A DNA stretch of 64,000 nucleotides. Source: Xanthomonas vesicatoria ATCC 35937 (GTDB lineage Bacteria; Pseudomonadota; Gammaproteobacteria; Xanthomonadales; Xanthomonadaceae). The position numbers and the translations under genes were made by a program. Position 1 is the first letter of the stretch; each line of letters starts with the position of its first letter. The notes under the pieces are model-generated. The model had not been told where the DNA came from. It saw only the letters and a list, made by a program, of their open reading frames with translations, and searched no databases. Of the stretch, positions 1-10,214 are shown in pieces. The stretch covers positions 3,100,001 to 3,164,000 of the forward strand of contig NZ_CP018725.1 of the NCBI RefSeq assembly GCF_001908725.1, read 5' to 3'.

Positions 1-234
1 GCCATGCGCCAGAAAGCGCTCGCCGTCTGCGACCGCCATGGCATGGACCTGCGCACGGTAGCGCTGCAGTTTGCCGCTGCGCCGAAGGTGGTGTCTGCAG
101 TGATTCCAGGTGCGCGCACGGCCGAGCAGGCGCGTGCGAATGCAGCCTCGATGCGCGTGGCGATTCCGGCAGCGGTGTGGGAAGAGCTCAAGCGCGAGCA
201 GGTGATCGAAGCCGATGCGCCTGTGCCTGCCTGA
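1..234 (+). CDS. aldo/keto reductase, C-terminal end only (5' partial)
   Basis: The reading frame is open from the first base, so the gene begins before the window; about 77 C-terminal residues are visible. They include the run ALQFAAAPKVVSAVIPGA, typical of the last strand and helix of aldo/keto reductases of the D-threo-aldose (L-fucose/galactose) 1-dehydrogenase type, where Ser and Arg near this point bind NADP(H). The family oxidises aldoses to lactones in the cytoplasm. A place in the neighbouring plant-sugar locus fits but is inferred. The methionine at base 4 is internal. Substrate cannot be set from this fragment. Confidence 0.75.
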   Translation, partial: AMRQKALAVCDRHGMDLRTVALQFAAAPKVVSAVIPGARTAEQARANAASMRVAIPAAVWEELKREQVIEADAPVPA

Positions 235-434
235 GTTAAGACCCGCGCGTGGCGAGGAGACAAGTGCGCATGCGTACGCTTGCCATGGAAGCTGCGAAGT
301 GAACACGACGATGCGTAGGAGGAATGCATGTGCATTGTTTCCTCGGCGATGGACGACTCAAGGCTTTCATGCGGCGCTGCATACCACCTGTTCCCGATGG
401 GAGGCCGGGCTACTGGTTTCGCTTGACCAGGCAC

Positions 435-1406
435 TCACGGAATCAATAGCGGCCGCAACGCCGGCACTTGTCTGGCCAGTTCGTCGGCCACGATTGCGGC
501 AAACAGGTCTGCCCCGTCCGGGCCGAGATGCGTGTAGTCGAACGCGAGCTTGGCCTGGCCCAGCGGTTCGGCGCTGGCATTGTCCTGCGCTGTTGCAGCG
601 GCCTTATTAGTGAAAGCGCTTTTCGACACCGACGTAGGAGATGGCGCAATCGTCTGCGCCGGCGTCTTGCCGATGGTGGTGCCCGCTTGCGCGGCAAACA
701 CCTGCTCAGGATCGGCAGGTCGCTGCGCCAGCCGCATTGCCAGCACCGGGCCCATGCCTTGCACCAGGGCGCGGCTACGCGCATGCAGGTCCACCAGCGG
801 CACCTGCAACTCGCGCGCGACCGCACGCGTGGCCTGCGCCCAGGGGCCCAGGTCATCCACCAACTGGCCTGCCTCGAACTGCCGCCGCGTCAACGGCGTC
901 ACCAACACCGGCACGGCACCGGCGGCCCGTGCATCGGCCACGTAGCGGCGCAGATTGGCTGGGAACTCGGTGGCCAGGTCGGTGGAGCGCCCGGGCTTGC
1001 CGGGTTGATCGTTGTGACCGAACTGGATCAATACGACCACCTGGCGATAGCCGCCGCTGCGCAGCTCCTTGAGCGCGATCTCCCACGAGCCCTCGGCGCG
1101 ATAGTTCGAGGTGCTGCGTCCCCCACGTGCCAGGTTGAGGCAGCTCAGGAACGAGGTCACATGCTGCGCGCAGAAACTCGGGCCCCAGCCGCCTTGCACC
1201 GCCGTGGTGGAGTCGCCCACCAGCACGATCTTGCTGGCGGCAAACGCAGGTGTGGCGGCCGGCGCGTTACTGTTTGAGGTGTTGGTGGTAGATGCCGTGG
1301 CGAGCGACGTGTCGACCACGGCGGCGGCTGCGGCATCAGCGAACGGAAGGCATGCAACTGCCAGTGCAATCTGCAGCAGCGACGGGATAGCGGAGTCATG
1401 ACGCAT
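435..1406 (-). CDS. SGNH/GDSL acetylesterase, rhamnogalacturonan acetylesterase-like, exported
   Basis: A 323-residue protein with an N-terminal hydrophobic stretch (about residues 8-28) that looks like a signal peptide. SGNH blocks are in order: VGDSTT with Ser66, a Gly in LARGGRS, FGHNDQPG for the Asn block, and DYTHLGPDG with the catalytic His near the C-terminus. This pattern is that of rhamnogalacturonan acetylesterases (RhgT/YesT), which remove acetyl groups from pectin backbones in the periplasm or outside the cell. About 50 residues before the last block are Ala/Thr/Ser-rich and look like an insertion. It lies on the opposite strand from most of the locus, downstream of the two esterases at 1.7-4.5 kb. 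Family good, exact substrate inferred. Confidence 0.8.
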   Translation of the reverse strand: MRHDSAIPSLLQIALAVACLPFADAAAAAVVDTSLATASTTNTSNSNAPAATPAFAASKIVLVGDSTTAVQGGWGPSFCAQHVTSFLSCLNLARGGRSTSNYRAEGSWEIALKELRSGGYRQVVVLIQFGHNDQPGKPGRSTDLATEFPANLRRYVADARAAGAVPVLVTPLTRRQFEAGQLVDDLGPWAQATRAVARELQVPLVDLHARSRALVQGMGPVLAMRLAQRPADPEQVFAAQAGTTIGKTPAQTIAPSPTSVSKSAFTNKAAATAQDNASAEPLGQAKLAFDYTHLGPDGADLFAAIVADELARQVPALRPLLIP

Positions 1407-1423
1407 GGATCACCTCAAGATCG

Positions 1424-1494
1424 AATAAGAGCAGCTAACGAAACGTCTGTGCAGCCGCCAGACTGGCGAATCTGATGCTCGGTGCGGCAGGTAC
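1424..1494. repeat. dispersed intergenic repeat (TAAGAG family), degenerate copy
   Basis: The segment begins AATAAGAGCAGCTAACGAAA and ends in GCTCGGTGCGGCAGGTACC. It matches, with changes, the copies at 25361-25447 (opposite orientation) and 45143-45245. It lies in the 5' region of the SGNH esterase gene. Assignment is by eye. Confidence 0.45.
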
Positions 1495-1561
1495 CACTAC
1501 TCCTTCGCGCCATCGGCACCCACCTGACAACTGCCCGCTAGGTTTTATTGGTCGCTCTAAA

Positions 1562-1582
1562 GGCTGCTGCGCGATCGCAGCC
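1562..1582 (-). terminator. possible weak terminator after the type-B carboxylesterase
   Basis: GGCTGC and GCAGCC form a 6-bp stem over a 9-nt loop. On the minus strand it is followed by TTTAGAG, about 110 bases beyond the carboxylesterase stop. The stem is short and the T-run is only three bases. Confidence 0.3.
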
Positions 1583-1692
1583 GTCGCATGGCCGGGGCCC
1601 GAATCGGACATGTATCGCTCCGGCCCTGTGATGGAGCGCGCACCGTCCGTATGCACTTGCTAGGCGCTGTGTTTGACTCGCAAAACAAGCGC

Positions 1693-3308
1693 TCAGAACG
1701 TGCCACGTTGAATAAACGGCGCTTGCTGATACAGCCGGCGTTCGCCACCGCGCGGGTCGTTTTCCATCCGGCTCGGCACATCGAACAGCAACGTCTCGCG
1801 GCGTTGCAACGAATACTGCCGCCAGCGGGGGGCGCCGCGATGATTGGGGTCACCCTGCCGCGCAAATGCGATCAACGCAGCGCACATCTGGTCGGCCATG
1901 CGCTGCGCATCGGCACTGCTGCCGGTCCGCGAACCGGGTTGGCCGATGGTGTCGAACACCAGCGGGATATCCAGCGTGTGGAAGGCGCCGAACTTGCCGC
2001 CATCCAGTGGCGAGCCCCAGTTCAGCTGGTACACCCACGTCGGTGCGCCCTGGCGCGCGCGCGCTTCGGCTTCTTCCACTGCGCCACGCCACGAGCGCCC
2101 GGCCGTGGTGGCGGCAAAGAACACCTGCGATGGCGAATAGTGCGGATACAGCCGGCGGTATTCGGCAATCACCACCTGCGGCAACAGGTCCACATATTGC
2201 TGGGCTTCCAGCTTGGCCGGTAACTCGTCCCAGCTCAGTGCGAAGTTTTTCGCATCGTTGCCGAGAAACGCGCGCGTTTCATCGCGGGTGTTGCCGATCA
2301 CCATCGGAATGGTGGCCGACTGCAGCGGAGCGGTCGGCCAGAACGGATGCACCGGCAGGTTGCGCGCATCCAGCACCGGGCCGAAATACAGTGCGCTGTT
2401 TTCCACCCGTGAGGGGTCGCGCACTTGCGCAGCAGCCAGCAGCTGTGCCGCCGGCAGCGTGCGCAGGTGCGGCAGATCGGCTGGCGTCATCTTCAGCGCA
2501 TCCAGCAGCAGTTGCGCGCGCTGGGTGGCAGCGCGCGGCCCTGCCGCGGTGACCTGCTGCCCGCTCATGGTCCAGGCGCGATGGAACAGGCCACGTGCGG
2601 CGGGCATCGCCATCAGGGTGGCGATCTTGGCGCCGCCACCGGACTGGCCGAACACGGTGACATTGCCGGCATCGCCGCCGAATTCGGCCGCGTGCTGGCG
2701 CACCCACTGCAGCGCCTGGATCAGATCCAGTTGCCCGGCATTGCCGGAGTCGGCAAAGCTGGCGTCGCCCAGCTGCGCCAGCGACAGATAACCGAACAGG
2801 TTGAGCCGGTGATTGACGGTGATCACCACCACATCGCCGCGCCGGCACAAACGCACGCCGTCGTAGAGCGGGTCGCTGCCGGAGCCGGTGGTGTAGCCAC
2901 CGCCGTGGATATAGAACAGGATCGGCCGCCTGCTGCCATCGCGCAGGCCGGGTGTCCAGACATTGAGAAACAGGCAGTCCTCGCTGGTGGGTTCGCTGGC
3001 CTTGGGTTGCGGTGCAGCGGCGCCGTAGGCGCTGGCATCGCGCACGCCCTGCCAGGCCGCTTCCTGCAGCGCTGCCTGGAAGCGCCGCGCGGCGGTGTCG
3101 CTGCCGTACGGGATGCCCTTGAACACGCAGATGCCCTGGTCGCGATAGCCGCGCAATGCACCGCTGCGCACCTGTGCCAGCGGTGCGCTGTCGTCGCGTC
3201 GCGGTGGCAGTGCGGCGACAGCGACGCCCGGTAACGTCGCGGCAGCAGTGGCGAGCAGGCCGCCGCAAAGCAGCGTGCGGCGTCGCGGGTCAGGCATGGG
3301 CTGCGCTG

Positions 3309-3312
<4 letters not shown>
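1693..3312 (-). CDS. type-B carboxylesterase, exported (probable Tat signal)
   Basis: A protein of 539 residues from the ATG at 3312. The N-terminus has three arginines (RRRTLL) before a hydrophobic segment, which suggests a Tat signal. The family signatures SEDCLFLNVW and FGQSGGGAK (nucleophilic Ser) are clear, and a HTLDIPLVF region near the C-terminus fits the catalytic His. Type-B carboxylesterases hydrolyse carboxylic esters; in this locus a polysaccharide-bound ester is likely but not shown. The start overlaps the stop of the upstream esterase as ATGA, with AAGGA 9 bases before it, so translation is probably coupled. The frame is open further upstream, but that part reads through the hexanucleotide array as alternating Cys-Ile/Cys-Val and is not plausible protein. 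Confidence 0.8.
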
Positions 3313-4463
<1,151 letters not shown>

Positions 4464-4519
4464 CTACCCCTCCCAGGGCCACTTCGGTATCGCGCTCACA
4501 ATGTCGCACTGCACATTGC

Positions 4520-4537
4520 CAATGACACCGGTTTACC
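4520..4537 (+). promoter_or_regulatory. predicted LacI-family operator, divergent promoter region
   Basis: The site reads CAATGACACCGGTTTACC. It differs at one base from the site before kduI (11703-11720) and at two from the inverted copy before GH43 (8426-8443). It sits between the minus-strand esterase (start 4463) and the plus-strand hydratase (start 4602), so one site could control both. The centre ACCGGT is palindromic, as expected for LacI-type regulators, and a LacI-type gene lies at 10.2 kb. Confidence 0.65.
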
Positions 4538-4601
4538 ATATACAGCACACCGTGCCGCTGTCGATTGGCAGTGCAACAAAACACCTATCAGGGAGACACC
4601 C

Positions 4602-5423
4602 TTGAGCAACGACGCCGCCACCCCGCCAACGTCCACATCCACGCTGTCCGACATCGCCCAGCGCTTTGTGGAGGCACGCCGTGCCGGGGCTTCGCTACCC
4701 GACTTTCCCGGGCAAATTCCCGACGATCTGGTCACTGCCTACAAGGTGCAGGACATCGCCATCAGCCAGTGGCACGACCAGGTGGTCGGCTGGAAAGTAG
4801 GGTATATCGCCGCCGAGCGTCGCGATGCCTCCGGCGACGAGCGTCTGCTCGGCCCGATCTTCTCTCAGAAGCTCTGGAATGCTACCGGTGGAACAACCGA
4901 GTTCCCGATCTATGTTGGCGGCTTCGGCGCGGTGGAGGCCGAGTACGTACTGCGTCTGGAGGCCGACGCCCCCAGCGACAAGACCCACTACACCCCGGAC
5001 GAGGCCGCTGCGCTGCCGGCCACGCTGTTCATCGGCGTGGAAATCGCCAGCAGCCCGCTGGCCACCATCAACAAGTTGGGGCCGCGGGTGGTGATTTCGG
5101 ATTTCGGTAACAACAACGGGCTGATCCTGGGCCCGGAAGTGACCGACTGGCTGGGCCGCGACGAAGCCGCACTGGGCGCCGAAACCTTGATCGACGACCA
5201 GGTAGTAGGCACCGGCGGTGCCACCACGTTGCCAGGCGGATTGCGCGCGGCCTACGCATTTGCGCTCAGCCGTTCGGCCCAGCGCGGGCGCCCGCTCAAG
5301 CGTGGTGATCTCATTGCCACGGGCAATGCCACCGGTATCCATGACATCGAAGTGGGACAGCGTGCCCTGATTCGCTTCGCCGGCATCGGCGACATTTCCT
5401 GTACGGCTGTGTCCGCCAAATAA
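4602..5423 (+). CDS. fumarylacetoacetate hydrolase-family hydratase (2-keto-4-pentenoate hydratase-like)
   Basis: About 273 residues from a TTG at 4602; no ATG fits the frame until much later, and AGGGAGA lies about 6 bases before the TTG. The C-terminal half carries the acidic metal-site pattern of the FAH fold (VEAEYVLRLEAD and IGVEIASS). The family hydrates, decarboxylates or cleaves C-C bonds in 2-keto acids with Mg2+ or Mn2+. Here it heads a plus-strand run with TRAP transporter genes, suggesting action on an unsaturated or dehydrated sugar acid; that role is inferred and the true substrate is unknown. An upstream in-frame opening to about 4290 overlaps the divergent esterase and is not likely coding. 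Confidence 0.7.
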   Translation: MSNDAATPPTSTSTLSDIAQRFVEARRAGASLPDFPGQIPDDLVTAYKVQDIAISQWHDQVVGWKVGYIAAERRDASGDERLLGPIFSQKLWNATGGTTEFPIYVGGFGAVEAEYVLRLEADAPSDKTHYTPDEAAALPATLFIGVEIASSPLATINKLGPRVVISDFGNNNGLILGPEVTDWLGRDEAALGAETLIDDQVVGTGGATTLPGGLRAAYAFALSRSAQRGRPLKRGDLIATGNATGIHDIEVGQRALIRFAGIGDISCTAVSAK

Positions 5424-5461
5424 CGGTGGGCCCCCGTGACCAGACGCTTGGGAGGGCGCCA

Positions 5462-6460
5462 ATGATCACACGCAGACATTTCCTCGGTGCCGGGCTCGGC
5501 GCCGCCGCCGCCGCGCCCTGGCTGGGTGCCGGTGCCACCACGCCGATCCCCGGCGGCCAGTTGCTCACCGCCACCGATGTACACGTGGGCGACTACCCCA
5601 CCGTGGAGGCGGTGCGGTGGTTCGGAAAACAGCTCGAAGCACGCACCAACGGCCGGCTCAAGCTGCGCCAGTACCACTCCGGCCAGCTGGGACGCGAGTC
5701 GGAGGCGATCGACATGGCGCGCTTCGGCGCCATCGACATCACCCGCGTGTATTCGGGTGCGTTGAACAACACCTTTCCGCTGACCCAGGCGCTGTGCCTG
5801 CCGTACGTGTTCGACTCGGTGCCGCATTTGCGCCGCGTCATCGACGGGCATGTCGGCGACAGCATCCTGCGCAGCTTCGAGCAGCGCGATCTGGTGGGAC
5901 TGGCGATCTACGATTCGGGCGCGCGTTGCTTCTACAACACCAAGCACCCGCTGCATCGCCCTGAGGATCTCAAAGGCCTGAAGCTGCGTGTGGCCTCGTC
6001 GGACATCTTTCTCAAACTGATGCGCATGCTGGGCGCCAATCCCACGCCGATGTCGCTGGGCGAGACGTTCTCGGCGATGGAAACGCACATGATCGACGGT
6101 GCGGAAAACAATATGCGCAGTTTCCAGTCCAGCCGTCATTTCGAGGCCGCGCACTATTGGTCGCAGAGCGAGCATTCCTACGCGCCGGACATTCTGGTGA
6201 TGTCGCGCCAGAGCTTCGAATCGCTGAGCCCGGCCGATCGCGGCCTGGTGGTGGAACTGGCGCGCGCGTCGGTACCGGTGATGCGCGAGTTGTGGGATGC
6301 GTCGGAAACGGTCGCACGCAAGCAGGTGATCGATTACGGCGTAAAGCTCAACCAGGTCGACATGCCGGCGTTCCGCGCCGCCGCCGCCCCGCTGCTGGCC
6401 GACTACCGCAAGCAGCCGGAGATCGAAGCGCTGTACCGCCGCATCCGCGATTTCGCATAG
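5462..6460 (+). CDS. dctP: TRAP transporter substrate-binding protein, DctP family
   Basis: A 332-residue periplasmic binding protein. It begins with a textbook Tat motif, TRRHFLG, and a hydrophobic Ala-rich stretch, so export in folded form is likely. The conserved core has the Arg in FYNTKHPLHRPEDLKGLKLRV (family Arg that salt-bridges the ligand carboxylate) and GAENNMRSF later on. DctP proteins of this branch capture acidic sugars such as uronates; the pectin context supports this, but the ligand is inferred. GGAGG lies 7 bases before the ATG at 5462. The small and large permease genes follow directly, so the three form one operon with the hydratase. Confidence 0.88.
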   Translation: MITRRHFLGAGLGAAAAAPWLGAGATTPIPGGQLLTATDVHVGDYPTVEAVRWFGKQLEARTNGRLKLRQYHSGQLGRESEAIDMARFGAIDITRVYSGALNNTFPLTQALCLPYVFDSVPHLRRVIDGHVGDSILRSFEQRDLVGLAIYDSGARCFYNTKHPLHRPEDLKGLKLRVASSDIFLKLMRMLGANPTPMSLGETFSAMETHMIDGAENNMRSFQSSRHFEAAHYWSQSEHSYAPDILVMSRQSFESLSPADRGLVVELARASVPVMRELWDASETVARKQVIDYGVKLNQVDMPAFRAAAAPLLADYRKQPEIEALYRRIRDFA

Positions 6461-6470
6461 AGGTATCCCG

Positions 6471-6992
6471 ATGACCGAACCCGAGACCGTCGCCGTCCCG
6501 GTCGCGCCGATGCAGCGCGCGCTGGACCGCGTTTCCGATATTGCCATTGGCGTCGCATCGCTGGCGTTGCTGGGCCTGGTGGTCGTGCAGGGCTGGCAGG
6601 TATTCACCCGCTACGTACTCAACGACTCGCCCAGCTGGACCGAGCCGGTGACGCTGTTGCTGCTGAGTACCGCGTTGAGCCTGGGCGCTGCCGCCGGTGT
6701 GCACACCAACCGCCACTTCGGCTTCTATCTGCTGGGCGAACACGTGCCGCCGCTGGTGCGCAAGGTGTTCGAGCTGATTCGCCCGCTGATGATCATCGCC
6801 ATCGGTGCGGTGTTGGCACGGTGGAGTGCGGCGCTGCTGATCGATGGCCTGGACATCAAGATGGCCGGCGCGCAGATGCCGCAGAGCATCAACTACCTGC
6901 CGTTGTCCATTGGCGGTGCGCTGATGGTGGTGTTTGCCTTGTACAAGTTGTGGCGTGTGCTGCGCCCGATCCAAGCCGGAGGAGTGCGCTGA
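6471..6992 (+). CDS. dctQ: TRAP transporter small permease, DctQ family
   Basis: A 173-residue protein with four predicted membrane segments (about residues 22-42, 57-77, 95-120 and 140-165), as usual for DctQ subunits. The family Trp-rich segment DSPSWTEPVT lies between helices 1 and 2. It pairs with the large subunit to form the Na+-driven importer fed by the DctP protein. The gene starts 10 bases after dctP and its stop shares bases with the dctM start (TGATG), a sign of coupled translation. Confidence 0.88.
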   Translation: MTEPETVAVPVAPMQRALDRVSDIAIGVASLALLGLVVVQGWQVFTRYVLNDSPSWTEPVTLLLLSTALSLGAAAGVHTNRHFGFYLLGEHVPPLVRKVFELIRPLMIIAIGAVLARWSAALLIDGLDIKMAGAQMPQSINYLPLSIGGALMVVFALYKLWRVLRPIQAGGVR

Positions 6993-8275
6993 TGGGCATC
7001 GCCATGTTGTTGGGAACCTTTGTGGTGCTGCTGCTGATCGGCGTGCCGGTGGCGTATGCACTGGGCGCGGCTGCATTGGCCACGCTGCTGTATCTGGACC
7101 TGCCCACGGTGGTGCTGGTGCAGCAGATTTCCGCCGGTAGCGGCTCGGCGTCGCTGATTGCCATTCCGCTGTTTATCTTCGCTGGCGAGCTGATGCTGCG
7201 CGGTGGCATTTCCGAGCGCCTGATCGCGTTGGCGTCCTCGTTGGTCGGGCGCGTGCGTGGTGGCCTGGGTCAGGTCAGCGTGCTGTCGTCGCTGTTCTTC
7301 GGTGGCGTGTCCGGCTCGGCGATTGCCGACGTGTCGGCGGTCGGCGGCACCATGATTCCGCAGATGATCAAGCGCGGTTACGACCGCGATTACGCGGTGA
7401 ACGTGAGCATGACCGCTGCGCTGGTGGCGTTGCTGGTGCCGCCCTCGCATAACCTGATCCTGTTCTCGGCAGCGGCCGGTGGCGGGCTGTCGATTGCCGA
7501 TCTGTTCGCGGCCGGCATCGTCCCCGCGTTGTTGATGACCGCGGCGATGATGGTCACCGGCTATGCGGTAGCGCGCCACCGTGGCTACGGTACCGAGCCG
7601 TTCCCGGGCTGGCGTGCGGTGGCATTGCGGCTGTTCGGTGCATTGCCGGGCCTGGGCCTGGTCGCGTTGATCTTCATCGGTATCCGTGCCGGCATCTTCA
7701 CCGCGGTGGAAAGCGCCGCGATCGCCGTGGTCTACGCGTTGATCGTCACCGCGCTGCTGTATCGCCAGTTGCGCTGGGCCGAGTTCTTCGCCGCGGTGAC
7801 GCATGCGGCGCGTACCACCGGCGTGATCCTGTTCGTGATCGCCACGGCGGCCGTGTTCGGCTGGCTGCTGGCGTATCTGCAGGTGCCGGCGGCGGCGGTG
7901 AAGTTTCTGCAGGCCATTGCCGACAGCAAGAACACGGTGCTGTTGATGATCGTGGTGATGCTGCTGTTGCTGGGCATGTTCATGGACCTGGCGCCGAAGA
8001 TTTTGATCTGCACGCCGATCTTCCTGCCGGTGGTCAAGGCCTATGGCATCGACCCGATCCACTTCGGCCTGGTGATGGTGCTGGCGGGTGGTATCGGCCT
8101 GATCACGCCGCCAATCGGCTCGGTGCTGTTTATCGGCACCTCCATCGGCGAAATCACCGTTGCCCAGAGCATGCGCACCATCTGGCCATTCTGGTTGGCG
8201 GCGCTGTGCGTGCTGTTGATCGTGGCGTTTTTCCCGGAGCTGTCGCTGTGGCTGCCGCGCGCGTTGCGCGCTTGA
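6992..8275 (+). CDS. dctM: TRAP transporter large permease, DctM family
   Basis: A 427-residue membrane protein with about twelve hydrophobic segments. The family hallmarks are present: IPLFIFAGELM, the FGGVSGSAIADVSAVG hairpin that binds Na+, VPPSHNLILF, and LITPPIGSVLF near the C-terminus. It forms the transport channel of the TRAP system. The ATG at 6992 overlaps the dctQ stop, and GGAGG lies about 8 bases ahead of it. The frame is open further upstream but that part overlaps dctQ. A hairpin at 8322-8346 may end the operon. Confidence 0.9.
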   Translation: MGIAMLLGTFVVLLLIGVPVAYALGAAALATLLYLDLPTVVLVQQISAGSGSASLIAIPLFIFAGELMLRGGISERLIALASSLVGRVRGGLGQVSVLSSLFFGGVSGSAIADVSAVGGTMIPQMIKRGYDRDYAVNVSMTAALVALLVPPSHNLILFSAAAGGGLSIADLFAAGIVPALLMTAAMMVTGYAVARHRGYGTEPFPGWRAVALRLFGALPGLGLVALIFIGIRAGIFTAVESAAIAVVYALIVTALLYRQLRWAEFFAAVTHAARTTGVILFVIATAAVFGWLLAYLQVPAAAVKFLQAIADSKNTVLLMIVVMLLLLGMFMDLAPKILICTPIFLPVVKAYGIDPIHFGLVMVLAGGIGLITPPIGSVLFIGTSIGEITVAQSMRTIWPFWLAALCVLLIVAFFPELSLWLPRALRA

Positions 8276-8321
8276 GGCCATGACGCGCTGAGCGATCGGG
8301 TGCCTGGTGGACAGGTGCGAT

Positions 8322-8346
8322 CGATGCGGCAGGCGATGCCGCATCG
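8322..8346 (+). terminator. hairpin after dctM, possible terminator
   Basis: CGATGCGGCA and TGCCGCATCG form a perfect 10-bp stem with loop GGCGA, 47 bases after the dctM stop. There is no T-run, so it may stabilise the 3' end or be Rho-assisted rather than an intrinsic terminator. Confidence 0.45.
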
Positions 8347-8425
8347 GTCCCCACCTGCCAGGCGCGTGCGACGCCTTGCCGAACGTGCAGGACGTTGCTG
8401 CTGGCGGGAGGTTTCCGCCTCATTC

Positions 8426-8443
8426 GGTTAACCGGTGGCATTG
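8426..8443 (-). promoter_or_regulatory. predicted LacI-family operator before the GH43 gene
   Basis: Read on the minus strand, the site is CAATGCCACCGGTTAACC, one change from the copy before kduI. It lies 47 bases upstream of the GH43 start codon, where it would overlap a promoter. The shared core ACCGGTTAACC is nearly palindromic, so orientation should not matter. Confidence 0.65.
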
Positions 8444-8489
8444 CCTGCCGGTAACCGCATCGCCCCTTCCTTGGGGACTAGGAGACAGC

Positions 8490-10073
8490 ATGCGTGTACG
8501 TATCACTTCACCCCGGCTGCGTTGGCTGGTTGCCGCCGGATTGCTGCTGTGCGCCGGCCTGAGCGGCGCGGCGGACTGGAAGCGCGGGATCGAACATCAG
8601 CGCATTGCCGATCAGGGCAACGGCACCTTCCTCAACCCGGTGCTGGCCGGCGACCACCCCGACCCGTCGGTGCTCAAGGACGGCGACGATTACTACCTCA
8701 CGCTGTCTTCGTTCGATGCCTATCCCGGCCTGCCGATCTGGCATTCGCGCGATCTGGTCAACTGGCAGCCGCTGGGCCATGCCATCACCCAGAACGTCGG
8801 CGCGATCTGGGCGCCGGACCTGATCAAGCACGGCAAGCGCTATTACATCTACTTCCCGGCCCGCCGTGGCGACCAGAACGAGCGCAGCAACTACGTGGTA
8901 TGGGCCGATGACATCAAGGGCCCGTGGAGCAAGCCGATCGACATTGGCCTGGGCAAGTACATCGATCCCGGCCATGCCGTGGGCGAGGACGGCAAGCGCT
9001 ACCTGTTCCTGAGCGGCGGCGATTATGTGCAGCTGTCCGACGACGGTCTCAAGGTGGTCGGCACGCCCAAGCACGTCTACGACGGCTGGAAATACCCGGA
9101 AAGCTGGGACGTGGAAGGCTACGCGCAGGAAGGCCCCAAGATCACCCGCCACAACGGCTGGTACTACATGACCACCGCGGTGGGCGGCACCGCCGGCCCG
9201 CCGACCGGGCACATGGTGATCACCGCGCGTTCAAGATCTATCCACGGCCCCTGGCAGAACGCGCCCAACAACCCGATCACCCGCACCAAGAGCGCCGACG
9301 AGCCGTGGTGGTCGCGTGGCCACGCCACCCTGGTGGAAGGCACCGACAAGCGCTGGTGGATGCTTTACCACGGCTACGAGCACGGCTTCTGGACGCTGGG
9401 TCGGCAGGCCTTGCTGGACCCGATCGAATGGACCCCAGACGGCTGGTTCGTCGCCAAGGGCGGCGACCTGGGCACCCCGTTGAAGAAACCCAGCGGCCAG
9501 GCGCTGGCCCACGGCCTGGCGTTGTCGGACGACTTCCGCGCCAGCACGCTCGGCCCGCAGTGGGCGTTTTTCAACCCGGCCGCCGACGAGGCCAAGCGTC
9601 TGCAGGTGGGCAATGGCGTGTTACGCCTGCAGGGCAAGGGCACCGCGCCGCGTAACGCCTCGCCGCTGACGGTGATCGCCACCGACCAGGCCTACCAGTT
9701 CGAGGTGCAGATGACCGTGGCACCGGGTGGGCAGGGCGGCGCGCTGCTGTTTTACAGCGACAAGCTCTACGCCGGCGTGGGCAGCAATGGCGAACACTTC
9801 GTCATGCACCGCTACGGCGAAGAACGCCCCGGCACGCTGGCCCCCAGTGCCACCGGTGGCACCTTGTGGCTGCGCGTCACCAACAACCGCCATATCGTCA
9901 CCATCCACAGCAGCACCGACGGCAAGGTGTGGACCAAGTACCCGGTGCAGATGGAAGTGTCCGGCTACCACCACAACGTGGCCGGCAAGTTCCTGGCCCT
10001 GAAGCCGGCGCTGTATGCCGCAGGCGATGGCCAGGTGGAGTTCCGCAACTTCCGCTACCGCGCCCTGGACTGA
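8490..10073 (+). CDS. glycoside hydrolase family 43, exported
   Basis: A 527-residue protein with a signal peptide (residues about 10-28, ending at GLSGAA). The five-bladed propeller of GH43 is indicated by DHPDPSVL (catalytic-base Asp), a central Asp near IWAPDLI, and the catalytic-acid Glu in EGYAQEGPKI; SRGHATLV fits a later blade. The last 180 or so residues look like the beta-sandwich found at the C-terminus of beta-xylosidase-type members. GH43 enzymes cut arabinose, xylose or galactose residues from plant side chains with inversion. The ATG at 8490 is preceded by AGGAGA. Substrate cannot be chosen from sequence alone; pectic arabinan or galactan side chains suit the locus. Confidence 0.88.
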   Translation: MRVRITSPRLRWLVAAGLLLCAGLSGAADWKRGIEHQRIADQGNGTFLNPVLAGDHPDPSVLKDGDDYYLTLSSFDAYPGLPIWHSRDLVNWQPLGHAITQNVGAIWAPDLIKHGKRYYIYFPARRGDQNERSNYVVWADDIKGPWSKPIDIGLGKYIDPGHAVGEDGKRYLFLSGGDYVQLSDDGLKVVGTPKHVYDGWKYPESWDVEGYAQEGPKITRHNGWYYMTTAVGGTAGPPTGHMVITARSRSIHGPWQNAPNNPITRTKSADEPWWSRGHATLVEGTDKRWWMLYHGYEHGFWTLGRQALLDPIEWTPDGWFVAKGGDLGTPLKKPSGQALAHGLALSDDFRASTLGPQWAFFNPAADEAKRLQVGNGVLRLQGKGTAPRNASPLTVIATDQAYQFEVQMTVAPGGQGGALLFYSDKLYAGVGSNGEHFVMHRYGEERPGTLAPSATGGTLWLRVTNNRHIVTIHSSTDGKVWTKYPVQMEVSGYHHNVAGKFLALKPALYAAGDGQVEFRNFRYRALD

Positions 10074-10163
10074 CCTTTCTGCATTGCCGGGCATGCTGCC
10101 CGCGATGCTTGCGGCAGGGGCCTTGCACGGCGGGTCAGGGGGAGCGGCAGGCTTCGCTCAGGT

Positions 10164-10185
10164 CTACCGGCCGTCTGGCCGGTAG
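10164..10185. promoter_or_regulatory. perfect 9-bp inverted repeat before the LacI-type gene
   Basis: CTACCGGCC and GGCCGGTAG are separated by GTCT, 30 bases before the likely start codon at 10215. It could be the operator for autoregulation or the end hairpin of the GH43 transcript; a TAGAAT just after could act as a -10 box. It is not the same as the CAATGACACCGG sites. Confidence 0.45.
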
Positions 10186-10214
10186 AATCCAATCAACTTC
10201 ACTGGTTGACCGCT

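Noticed and set aside
10206..10214. TTG at 10206 as start of the LacI-type gene
   Set aside because: No ribosome site ahead; ATG at 10215 or 10245 is more likely.
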